The position numbers and the translations under genes are program-made. A model generated the notes under the pieces. The model was not told the DNA's origin, did not search any database, and was given only the letters and a program-made list of their open reading frames with translations. 64,000 nucleotides of DNA from Hyalella azteca. Taxonomy: Eukaryota > Arthropoda > Malacostraca > Amphipoda > Hyalellidae. The stretch covers positions 1-64,000 of the forward strand of contig NW_025946531.1 of NCBI RefSeq assembly GCF_000764305.2, given 5' to 3'. This document shows positions 54,413 through 64,000 of the stretch, piece by piece. The first letter of the stretch is position 1. Each line of letters opens with the position of its first letter.

Positions 54413-55074
54413 CACTCATGATATACTTCGCTTGACGTGAAGTTTGTGACTGGTTGGCCTTGGCTGAACCATTGGTAAATTGTGATTGATTATAGGATTA
54501 AATATAACGCGAATATTTGAACAGGTGGTAATTGAACTAGACTGGTGAAATGCTTATTTTCATTTACCGTTTGAGGGAGAATACGGGTATAGACGTGATT
54601 ATAAGAAGCTCCAAAAGTGTGAAAAATAGTTTTAAAATAGGATAGAAGTATTTAATGCGGAGCTTTCATTTAATGATTGATAAAATTTTTCACTTCGTTG
54701 ATACTGTGATGGTTCTCAATTCAAATTATTTGAATTGAAATAAGTAGAAGTGATATACGATTCAAAGCTCATAATCTAGTAAACCTCGGATCTTTTGAAA
54801 GAAAAATGCTTAAATACTACGTAAGTAAAATTTGTAAAGTATACCAAGTAAAATACTCAGTACTATATCAAGATATTCAACAAATACAAGCTCATTATTG
54901 ACTGTCGGCTCGCTAGGCAGGCAGCCTCTGAACAAGAAATGAAGAAGTATTAGAAATATACACTACAAATAACAGTACATATTAGACGTTATACTATGTG
55001 ATATTAGCGGCACGCGGCGATCAAACGAGACCTTCGAGTATAATATACGTGTCACTAGATTAAAAACAGGTTGG

Positions 55075-55432
55075 GACTGATCTACATAGCTATAGCCACT
55101 GATCTACAAGTAGCCACTGATCTACTATAGTTGCAGCCACTGATCAATATAATTGTAGCCACTGATCTGCATAGTTGTAGCAACTGATCTACATAGTTGT
55201 GGCTACTGATCTACATGTAGCCACTGATCTACATAGTTGTGGCTACTGATCTACATAGTTGCAGCCACTGATCAATATAATTGTAGCCACTGATCTGCAT
55301 AGTTGTAGCCGCTGATCTACATAGTTGTGGCTACTGATCTACATGTAGCCACTGATCTACGTAGTTGTAGCCACTGATCTACATAGTTGCAGCCACTGAT
55401 CTACATAGTTGCAGCCACTGATCAGTAACTTA
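55075..55432. repeat. Array of about 22 bp (ccactgatctacatagttg)
   Basis: Around 16 units of ccactgatctacatagttg(t/c)ag with shorter variants; an internal block of about 120 bp is itself repeated. Confidence 0.9.
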
Positions 55433-55965
55433 TATCAAAGGCTCATATACATCTTACTTCCATGCATCTGCGGTCGATGCAGGGAGTGCTGCATCCAGGA
55501 ACTGAAGACTGCACCCCAAGCGACAGAAAGTTCACAGTCCAGTACTCACCGATGGTTAAATTAACCTGATGTTATCTACAGTGCTCCACAGTATAGTCAT
55601 TGGTGCTACATGCAATATTTTTATCATATATTAATAATTACAAGATTGAAAGCAATGATCTCTTGATTACTTTTTGCCCCACACAATCTTAATTTACAGC
55701 ATCACTTTCGAATCACTCAGCCTGGGTGTGAAGATTAATAAGCGCGGCCTTGATGTTGATTACGGACGCCAAATTTCAGCGCGGTAAGCTATAAACGCTC
55801 CCACATGCATTAAGATATAGCCTTTGACGTCAAACTATGACGTACAGCCTTACAGGCCACGCCAGACGATAACGTGACGTCGAAATATCATATGGGGACC
55901 GAGTCACACGAAAGCATGACGTCATATCATAGAATATAACGTCGGACTATCATATAGACACCGCG

Positions 55966-56258
55966 TTACATAACATAACATACGGTAGTGATGTCGGCGC
56001 TGAAGTGTAGGCCTGGGCCTATACTTTCAAAAAAAGTTAAGAGATCGTAAGATCATCAGCCAATCATTGACGGCCTTTCAAGCAAAATCAACCAATCATA
56101 GACAAGAAAATAGAGCGTAAACACTTACGTTCACTTAGCGATCTTTGAAAGTGTGGCCCCTGATGTGGCCTGTCGCCGATTCTTTTCCTTTTCGTGCCTT
56201 GTTCACAGAAGATGTAAAATCGTGTCATTTGACCGGATCTTTTCATGACTGACACGAC
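55966..56258 (-). mobile_element. Second LINE 3'-end fragment, interrupted by a MITE
   Basis: In minus sense it matches 40680-40810: tcatgaaaagatccggtcaa, atgacacgatttt, gaaaagaatcggcgacaggc, then after the MITE ctacacttcagcgccgacat and a (tatgt)n tail. It is inserted in the CRE-like repeat. Confidence 0.85.
56016..56158. mobile_element. Family B MITE nested in a LINE tail, CCTG duplication
   Basis: 143 bp. Inverted ends GGCCTATACTTTCAAA and TTTGAAAGTGTGGCC; flanks CCTG (56012-56015) and CCTG (56159-56162). The LINE copy at 40446-40813 shows the empty site with one CCTG (as caggcc on its strand). Confidence 0.88.
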
Positions 56259-57435
56259 AGCATGCCATCATATGATGGAATATAACGTCGAAATATCATG
56301 TGCAGACTGCGTCACACGACAGCGTGACGTCATATGAAAGAATATGACGTCATATGATAGAATATGACATCATAAGATAGAATATGACGTCATGTTTGAT
56401 TCCTAAGACAGGTTTGCTGTTCCCACGCGAGTTCCAATCGCTCCTGAGGCGCCGCTGTCTGGACAACATTTTATCATAAATATCGAGGTTTGGATATACT
56501 TAGCTGTTCTCTTCCCCTTTATTTAAACATACTATAATGTTCTTTGTTGATAACTTATAATTCAACTTTTGTGTTCTTATAAATGAAAATAAGAGGAAAA
56601 GAGAAACGGCGCATAATAACCTTGACATCAATTTGCAGTCATGCAGGAACCTGAGGGTGATGGGAAGCCAGTTCTTTATACATACGCTTAGGATATTTTT
56701 TATTTAGATGATTCGTGTGTATAATTAGTTTTGATCCCTATTATTCCTACTTGACTGACTCTAGTAACAAATTCAAAATAAACAGGAAGTAACAGCCGAA
56801 CTTCTACCAGCGATGACAGAAGTATAATCGAGGACATATTAATTTCAATTTCAATGGCAATTAATTAAAATAACGAATAGGAAATATCACAGGACGTGCA
56901 ATTAAAGAGACGACAAAGGCTGGTTGTACAGCATCGTGTATAGGACTTCAAGGACGCGGTAGCTGCACGCAACAGGGACTCGATATCCGCTAACGAAGTG
57001 ATCCCTAAACTAGGGTAAATTACCCTACGACGTAAATTACCCCACCACTGAAATTACCCTATTAAGAAAATTTTCCTATCAAGAATATTACCGGTTTGAG
57101 GAAATAAATCAATTAGTCGGTGTTAATGAAAGGGTAAATGGTTTCATTAAACAAGCCATATCAACTCAAATTATTGTAGGTAAATCGATAATGTTCCCTT
57201 TTTGAGACAAGTAAAACATGATTACGGCGAAACGTTAAATTTAGTATCAACCAGGAAACGTTAGATAATCATAGCTCTTTTGAATACTATGGCTGAGTGT
57301 CACTGAGAGTGTCAATCATTTGATATACCAAAGTCAAAATAAGACATTAGAAACTATGTCCAGTTCACAATTCGATCAAATGCACCAAAAACACGGTAGC
57401 TCCACATCTCATCTTTTCTTGATCATGCATACCGA

Positions 57436-58470
57436 CTACCCTAGCAATTTCAGAAAGCTACTGATACTGCAGTAAGTGTTTTGGTGTCGCTATGATACGT
57501 TAGCTCTATAAAAAATATAAATGGAATTGATATGCAACATCACTTCCTATTTCAAAGTATAATTCTAAAATCTAAATCCATTTAACTAATACATTGGTTC
57601 ATATATTATTTCTTCCTTGAAACAAAGTCTTACTGAATCCTAATAAAGAATAGCTCATTTGCTTTATTTTCACGATGAGTCCTATTGAGATGGGAGACTA
57701 CAGGTAACTGGGCAACAAGAACGCGATAAGTCAATTGCATAGTCGCGCAACTGCGCACCACGCACGATGTAAGAATGTAAACATAACCGTGTTGAAATAT
57801 TGATTACGTAGTATAATACCGTACTATATTATATTAATATTGATATTTACGTGAATATTGACAAAAAATGCATCCGTTATAGAAAGACCGAACATTTTTG
57901 AACCATTGAAATAACTTGCAGCACATTGTACATTCTTGGGAACCATTATTTTTCTGTAAATTTCTGTACGGAAAATAGAATCGCGTAAAATAAAAATATA
58001 AAAAATGAACAGCAGAGTCAGAAAACGTCCACTGTATAACACGGATACGAATGATAGACTGACGCCAACTATTACGGCTGATACGAACGGCAAAGCGACG
58101 ACTGCAAACAAAAGTCGCGTGAGTCAATTTTGCCAAAATATGGCGTCGGCTCCCGGTTACGTTGAATTCCGAACTCGTCGACTTCCGTTGTTCCACAGCT
58201 TTTACAATTATTGTGTAATAAATTTTAGTGACTACGACGTACGCGTGTTTAAACTCGGTGCTTCAGAAACACCGAGTTTGAACTCGGTGTTTGAGTAAAA
58301 CCGAGTTTGAACTCGATGCTTAAGGAACACCGAGTTTGAACTCGGTGCTTGAGGAACACCGAGTTTGAACTCTGTGCTTGAGGAACACTGTGCTATCGGT
58401 AGATATTTAGACGATGTATATAGCAGGAACTTCTCGATGGCGTTGCAACACCTCGTGCAATGTGTTGCAT
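57436..58470. repeat. Segmental duplication copy 2 (partner 48368-49690)
   Basis: Same landmarks as copy 1 and no piggyBac-type insert. After aatgtgttgcat the two copies part at about 58470. Confidence 0.92.
58248..58392. repeat. Array of about 30 bp (caccgagtttgaactcggtg)
   Basis: Five units; expanded relative to the partner array at 49515-49610. Confidence 0.9.
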
Positions 58471-59134
58471 CGTCACGGGGCGGGAGATATCAGAGTGATA
58501 TAAGGAGATGTGAGGTGTTGCGTCAGGCTCCGCATTGCTTAGCCACTCCAGTTGCATAAATACAGAGAACGCAACCTGCGACACCTGTAGGAACGGTCAG
58601 GGTCAAAGCGCTTACACTTTTTAATGTAACTCTTACTGAGCAGCAGATCGCGTTCGAAGACTTAAACTCATAGGGATTTACTACATCATTTTGTGGGCCT
58701 GCATTTTTGTATGTAGAGAAACATTATTTTCTGTGGTGTATGCGGTTACTGGCCATGCATTGTAGAGAACCCTTGTATAAATAAATGGTCTATAAATAAA
58801 GCGAGCATGGTCTGTGCATCAGCAGCCCGTATCATGGAGTTACGCATCGAGATGCCTGTACATGATAGCATATTATGGAGATATTCACTATATTAATCGT
58901 CAATATTCACTGAGAGTATAAGAAGATTTAATAATTTGCAACAAGTCAACTTAAAATTTGTCCAGTCCAAGTTATGTTATTTGTTACCTAAACCCGTAGA
59001 AACATAATAGGTGTCGACACTTCTACGCGACAAGCAAACAAAGGATACAGTTTGAAAACTAGCTTTTTGGGAGTGATAGGAACAAATAAGATAGAATTCA
59101 TGCAACAAACCTCGGTACAATTAATTCATCTTAC

Positions 59135-59599
59135 CTTAGTACGGCCATCTGGCACAACATGGAAGTCGTTCTTCTTGCGGACTGTCTTCCTGTCATCCAC
59201 GATAGCACTAAAAATTCCGCCTAATTTCGACTCGCTCCACGACTTCTTGGCAAGAGGTACTTGGTCGCCGGAAGCTCTGTGGTCACTAGGTCGGGTGTGC
59301 TCTGCATGTCGACCATTACTATGCGTACCATTGCTGTTACCACTAGGATAGTTATTTGCACCAAGATCTTGTTTATTGTTGTGGCCACCACTGCCGTTCT
59401 TGCTTGGACAGGCTGCAGAATAATCGTGTTGATCACCAGCACATCCGTTGCCGTTAGGGTGGTGGTTTCTTTGGCAAGGGTCATTGTAGGTTTTGGGAGC
59501 GGGGGCGCCGTGGAGGGCCATGGCTAGAGCCTTCCTAGGATCGGGGAGACTGCTTGCCGAGAGCGATGAACCCGTCGTAGTTTTGTTTGAGAAACGCAT
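59135..59599 (-). CDS. Clean coding exon of an unidentified protein N-terminus (possible myosin extension)
   Basis: ATG at 59597-59599, 155 codons, donor gtaaga after AAG in phase 0. Starts MRFSNKTTTGSSLSASSLPD; the middle is rich in Asn, Gly and His (NHHPNGNGCAGDQHDY, NNYPSGNSNGTHSNGRH); it ends WSESKLGGIFSAIVDDRK, TVRKKNDFHVVPDGRTK. No signal peptide or membrane segment. The end is basic and better ordered than the middle. Next coding exon downstream on this strand that I recognise is the myosin's first (36853), which begins in phase 0 with MYHWQ, so a join is formally possible over a 22-kb intron. Other myosin introns here are about 2.3 kb or less. It may instead belong to a different gene whose remaining exons I did not find. 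Confidence 0.6.
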
Positions 59600-61924
59600 T
59601 TTTACAACGGTTTACACTCACACTATGCTTCTTAAATATGTTTTTGTCTCAGAAATTAAACACCTTACAGACCACACGTTACAAAAGCAGTGAATTCACC
59701 GTATACACTTTGTATATAGAAGCGAATCAATCGCCTCAACTAATAAATAAAATCTCATGAATGATAACACCTCTACGGGAAATAAAAAACACATCACTAA
59801 ATTGTTCAGATAAATGATTTCGCTACCGATAAGAGATGTAAGACTGAAGCAATATAATTGCCAGTATCGAAAAACGTACGCATCCTGTTCACGTAGAACA
59901 TCCACTTCCAACAAACGATGAATATTAGCGGAACAAATTTTAGCGTCTCACCCATTTGTTTGAAACCCAGAGAGCAATTCAACTTGAGTTGTTAAATTCC
60001 ACGCAGAAATTGCTGTCAAGAGATGCGTGTTGCATATCAGAAATTGGAGCGTGTCGAGTGAATGTAAGCTGAGTCGCCTCGAGTTGTGAGTGGTAGGAGA
60101 TACACGAGTGGTTATTGCAACGCCGGTGTCGTATGAACTACAAGTTTCCTGTTGAATTTTCTTTATTTTATGCATTTAAAAATATTTCAGTCGTCATCCT
60201 TATTACGATCAATCATTCAGGGCAGAAAAAAAGATAAAGCAAGTAAACTAGCACCTCGAGTACAGTACATCAATCGCACAATTGATCCCCGTTCTGTTTC
60301 CATCAAGTTGTATGAACAACTCAAGTAAGGAGAACAGCGCTTTTCTAAGTTACAAATCTAGTAAAGAGAATAGTGGTCACCCCCCGGCCTCCAGGCTGAC
60401 CACTGAAGAAAGATACGGTCTACTTTCCCATCGTTTTAAATTTATCTCAGAAGCAATTATATATCAGCCGAGCATCGCATGTACTGTGAATTAATTGATG
60501 ATTGCGACGTGACTCACTCACTGAGACCGCAGCTGTATATAATGAGCCATACGTCTATTGTATTGATTGTAAAGGCTTTCGTAGTAATTGTGCCGGAATT
60601 GTAGCGGCTATTGCATTACTTGTAGCATTTAACAAAGACAGGGAAAGCTAGTGAGAGCGCGCTTACGCTTAATTTTCTTAATGATGTTAGACGTAGGAAA
60701 GTTAACTGGAACATTGCGAACGGCAGCGAGTCTTGCGTTAACAAGGATCACATATTTACAGAAAGTTAACGTTCAACAGAGATCGACACATTCAACGTTC
60801 GGCGATCGTGAATTTGTTCTAAAGTGATCGTAACTTTAGAATATATAAATGCGACAGGTAGGCTAAGTCTAAAATCTGAATTGTCAGCGGAGGCAAAGTC
60901 AACGATTTATTATGCCTTTACTTTAGTGTCAGTCGCTTTGAAAGCACGTTGAACCCAATAGAAATGCCACGATACACTTTCAGTATCAGTCTACTCATAG
61001 CACATCTAACCGATGTAAATAACATAATGATCTCAAGTCTCAAAGTAATCATTAGTCCCAAGATGATCGTCAATTAGATGATGTCAACAAGTCACGCATG
61101 TACGCAATGGTAAGACGGCTTCGTAATGAAGCCAAAACCTTGAGATACTGAGATTCATATTGCAAGAAAATGTCAGGCTAATTTGAGCAAATAATTAAAT
61201 GAAATATTTGTTTTAAATGCCGCTATTTCACGCGAACTTTCTAAATATTTGTATCCTGAAATATAGTACCGGTATGTATATAATCCACTAAAATTGAATT
61301 CAAGTGAAAAACAACCTAATTATCGTCTCTTTAAACGATTACACTGAACAGGGTCAAGGTTCAAAAACCAATTTATATTCAATTGCCGCGTAAGCATTCA
61401 AAATAATGGTATACATGATAATGATCACGTTTAATGACACGAGGCACACGACAACTATGACACTTCCGTTCCATTACGATTCAAACTAAACGCTTAAGTT
61501 TATAAATTACCAGAAGGACCCCACTTTATTCATGAATATTTAAATTAAATGATGGAAATTACAAATAAAAGCTATTGGGATACTAAGATATCTTCAATCA
61601 AATTACGTTGTTAGACATCATATCACTAAATGACAAATTCAAATTATCTATTCTGTAATACCTAGAGCATAATTCAAACTAACTATTACTCGTTAGAAAC
61701 GTTAATTGACGGATGCCAAACGCACATAATGTGCGGCAGCCGATAGCAAAATGAGAGCTTAACAGGAATGTCAATTAATATGAGCTTGTATGAGAAATTT
61801 GTAATAGGAACACCAATTACTAGTTAGGATTGTTAACGAACGTACACTAAACGCATGAAATATGCGATCATCAATATGAAAACCAGCTTTGGTTTGAGGG
61901 AGAAACACGGCTGCCAAGTGATCC

Positions 61925-62060
61925 AGCCTGGTTAGTTGGAGTCTTGGAGAGGTGGAGATGCTATATTTCCAGCCAGGTTACTGAGGTTAGATAGCGAGGT
62001 GGCGATGCTATATTTCCAGGCATAGCCAACTTCCAAGTTAGGTAGAGGCGTGGCGTTGTA
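61925..62060. repeat. Short degenerate tandem repeat (gaggtggcgatgctatattt)
   Basis: Two to three units with gaggtggagatgctatattt, ccagccaggttac, and a third more diverged. Confidence 0.75.
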
Positions 62061-62779
62061 ATATTCAAATTCACACTCGAGTTACGGCCTACGGGCAAAA
62101 TTGGTGAGAAATGAAGGGAAAGGACTATAATCAAAACATTTACAATTTTTACCGAGAGGAAGTTTTCAGCAACACGATTATAAAAGGTACTATTTGCAGC
62201 ACGAAGAGCTACTAGCTGTGACTGAGAACAATGGCAAATACGTCTCAAATCCTTGCGCTAGTGATGGTAGAAAGAAATCATTACTTTATAGCAACAATAA
62301 CAATCGACAATTTTTTGATGTCGCACAACCGTTTCGTCACAATGGTTCCATGAATTCATCCCAAATATTTTAACCGGTGACTAGTAGTCAGTAGTGGTCC
62401 TAAAATTCGCTCTAGTCTAAAATTTTCAATAAGTTTTCAGTCAGCAAGTGTGATCTAATCAACGTAAATCAACACGTGGCACATTGAAATACACTCTAAC
62501 GTTGACCTCGTCAGCATTCAGCAATCGTGAAATTTAAAGTAAGCATCACGATATCCTCCTAATCCGAACTGCCCATGACGTCACTGTCAACACATCCCAC
62601 ATTCAACCTTACTATCGCGGAAACAGCTGATTCTCAGACACAGTTTCCTAAATCCTAACTGTCACAACGTAGGCGTTTCGCAATAAGATTTGCAAGCAAA
62701 GTCGGATAGAAAACATCGAATAAAATTTGAATAGCAACATTTTGTACAAAAAATGTATCCTCCTATAAATGAATTTCCG

Positions 62780-62949
62780 GAGCCTTCGAAGGCTTCACAC
62801 AGGATGCAGCGCACGGGAGGTTTCGCACCCAACACTTCCGAGTCCAACAGCCAACTGACGTCGGTAAATCCAGACGGGCTGTTGGCGTTGAAGTTTTGAT
62901 TCCTAGAGGCGGACACGAACTTGAGCAATCTGATATGCTCCTCAGATTT
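62780..62949 (-). CDS. Doubtful exon-like ORF, GC-rich
   Basis: Minus sense EEHIRLLKFVSASRNQNF, NANSPSGFTDVSWLLDSEV, LGAKPPVRCILCEAFEGSG. Composition rises to about 55% GC in a roughly 38% GC region over about 150 bp, and the frame is open. Only weak acceptors (for example catatcag) and no good donor at a sensible place were seen. Family not recognised. Confidence 0.25.
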
Positions 62950-63409
62950 CAATCAATATCCTCTATCTACTTCGAAGTTTAGGATTACTTGTAGCATATG
63001 ATGTATTTTAATATTGGGAATAAGCAGAAATTATAACCAATAAAAAGACTAACTAAGATCTTGATTGGAGAAGCGGACACAATTTTTCCGTTTTGTTTCG
63101 CTCACATCCGCATTGTTTCGTTTATAATGCTCCCATCGTGACGTCATATCGTTACTGTGAATCATCATCCGCATACAAGAAAACACTCCTTAATCTTCAC
63201 TCACAATCTAATTTGCATACTCTCCTTGTATCCTTCTCTGCAACTTTTAATGACTTTCTCGCATGTCGAAGTAACATTGACAAGTTGAGTGATAATAAAT
63301 GAAGCGTGGCATGAACAATGCGAAATGAAATGACACCTGTAGCATGGTCACGCATGAGTCACCTGATCTCAAGGCGTGTTGCAACGCTATTTCTTATTTC
63401 CAGGATTCG

Positions 63410-63508
63410 AGCAATGGTAATACTAATATAATATATAATATTAGTAATAATATTATATATTATATTACTAATATTAATGCTAATATTATATAATATTAGT
63501 ATTAGAAG
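63410..63508. repeat. AT-rich palindromic tract
   Basis: aatactaatataatatataa, tattagtaataatattatat, attatattactaatattaat and tatataatattagtatta form overlapping perfect and near-perfect inverted repeats able to extrude hairpins. Confidence 0.85.
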
Positions 63509-63910
63509 GGTTTTCTTTCGGAACAGCGAAGAAAATAAACAGTTCAAGTGAATATTATTCTTTACAACTTGAGGAAAAATCGATTGGCAGGAGAATTGAG
63601 AATTAGAGCTGCCATTCTGCAAACCCTTCACTCAGAATAATGAATGAGTCAAATAGTGACACACTTTTTTACCCACAGCACGAGGAGATAACGAACCTGG
63701 CAATGATACGTCCTTTGGCCGGTCTAAACTAGGTTAAGTTGGCCCACACTAAAGCAAAAATGCATCACTATTTCGTTAAATTCTCACCCATTTCTCTGGG
63801 TGCGCATATGGAAGCACGTCACCGCTATCACACGGTAACAAAGCTATAAGATTATTTTGATCTCATGTTCATTTGTACGTTTCATTTGAACGACAATTTT
63901 TGTTGGCTTT

Positions 63911-64000
63911 AGTATTTTTTTGAAGTGATGTAGAGTACACGATGTGTAGCGTAGCTCGTAAGTGGTGTAGAGAACATGATGTGTAGCATAGCTCGTAAGT
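63911..64000. repeat. Tandem repeat of about 40 bp cut by the window end
   Basis: Two units of gatgtagagtacacgatgtg plus tagcgtagctcgtaagt with minor changes, running to the last base, so the array probably continues. Confidence 0.85.

Larger units (their letters stand above)
55800..56400. repeat. Short-unit repeat rich in TGACGTCA (CRE-like) sites
   Basis: Units such as atgacgtcatatgatagaat recur on both sides of the LINE fragment. Exact or near TGACGTCA octamers occur many times, densest at 56320-56395. Confidence 0.85.
36854..59134. other. About 22 kb of repeat-rich DNA upstream of the myosin motor exons
   Basis: Either a first intron (if 59135-59599 is joined) or 5' flank. No further exon of either gene was recognised. 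It holds the dispersed repeats of 38-42 kb, LINE and MITE insertions, two segmental duplications and several minisatellites, listed separately. Confidence 0.5.
59600..64000. other. AT-rich flank with few recognisable features
   Basis: Apart from the listed ORF near 62.8 kb, the AT palindrome and the terminal tandem repeat, I see no gene. If 59135-59599 is a first coding exon, its promoter and 5' UTR should lie here. A tgtatataatg sequence at about 60534-60544 is an unproven TATA candidate (plus strand). Confidence 0.4.

Noticed and set aside
59221..59527. Overlapping ORFs on both strands (Thr/Val-rich)
   Set aside because: They are shadow frames of the minus-strand exon 59135-59599, which alone has a good start, donor and protein-like composition.

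Overview
This is a eukaryotic nuclear scaffold, most likely from an arthropod and plausibly a crustacean. The lineage is inferred only from gene structure, SINE, Tc1 and piggyBac-type repeats and protein similarity, and no marker settles it. GC-rich coding exons of about 70-490 bp with GT-AG introns sit in AT-rich, very repeat-rich DNA. There is no bacterial gene organisation.

Layout. (1) 1-1100 looks like assembly debris. Two Nextera mate-pair junction adapters (180-217 and 1060-1097) bracket an allele-like second copy of one exon. (2) 5942-10486, plus strand: a tyrosylprotein sulfotransferase (TPST) gene. Six exons are visible; the exon carrying the 5'-phosphosulfate-binding loop is absent. 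(3) 10487-19850: intergenic or 3'-flank DNA with minisatellites and a SINE tail. (4) 19851-36853, minus strand: a long-tailed class I myosin (myosin-Ie/If type) whose motor, IQ, TH1, proline-rich TH2 and SH3 regions can be read across 20 exons. One exon is cut by a sequence gap at 33202, and a TH1 junction is missing about 16 residues. TPST and the myosin are convergent. (5) 36854-59134: about 22 kb of transposon remnants and tandem arrays. (6) 59135-59599, minus strand: one clean coding exon with a phase-0 donor. It is phase-compatible with the first myosin exon and may be an N-terminal extension of it, or the start of an unrelated gene. (7) 59600-64000: AT-rich DNA with one doubtful exon-like ORF near 62.8 kb.

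Function. TPST is a Golgi type II membrane enzyme that sulfates tyrosines of secreted proteins. The myosin is a membrane-binding actin motor of the cortex and endocytic sites. Nothing suggests they act together.

The most unusual signal is that many short tandem arrays sit exactly on splice junctions of the myosin gene. The donor of exon 2 (8 copies), of the switch II exon (5), of the HYAG exon (4) and of the motor-end exon (7), and the acceptor of the IQ/TH1 exon (about 8), are each embedded in a minisatellite whose units repeat the splice site. Displaced partial copies of other exons (half of a motor exon, the SH3 exon, the P-loop exon start) also lie in the wrong introns, and TPST shows milder versions. 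This may be a real mutational process in this genome or a product of mate-pair assembly of a heterozygous individual; the adapters show the second possibility is serious.

All exon borders were placed by eye from reading frame, splice dinucleotides and family knowledge. No search or alignment program was run.
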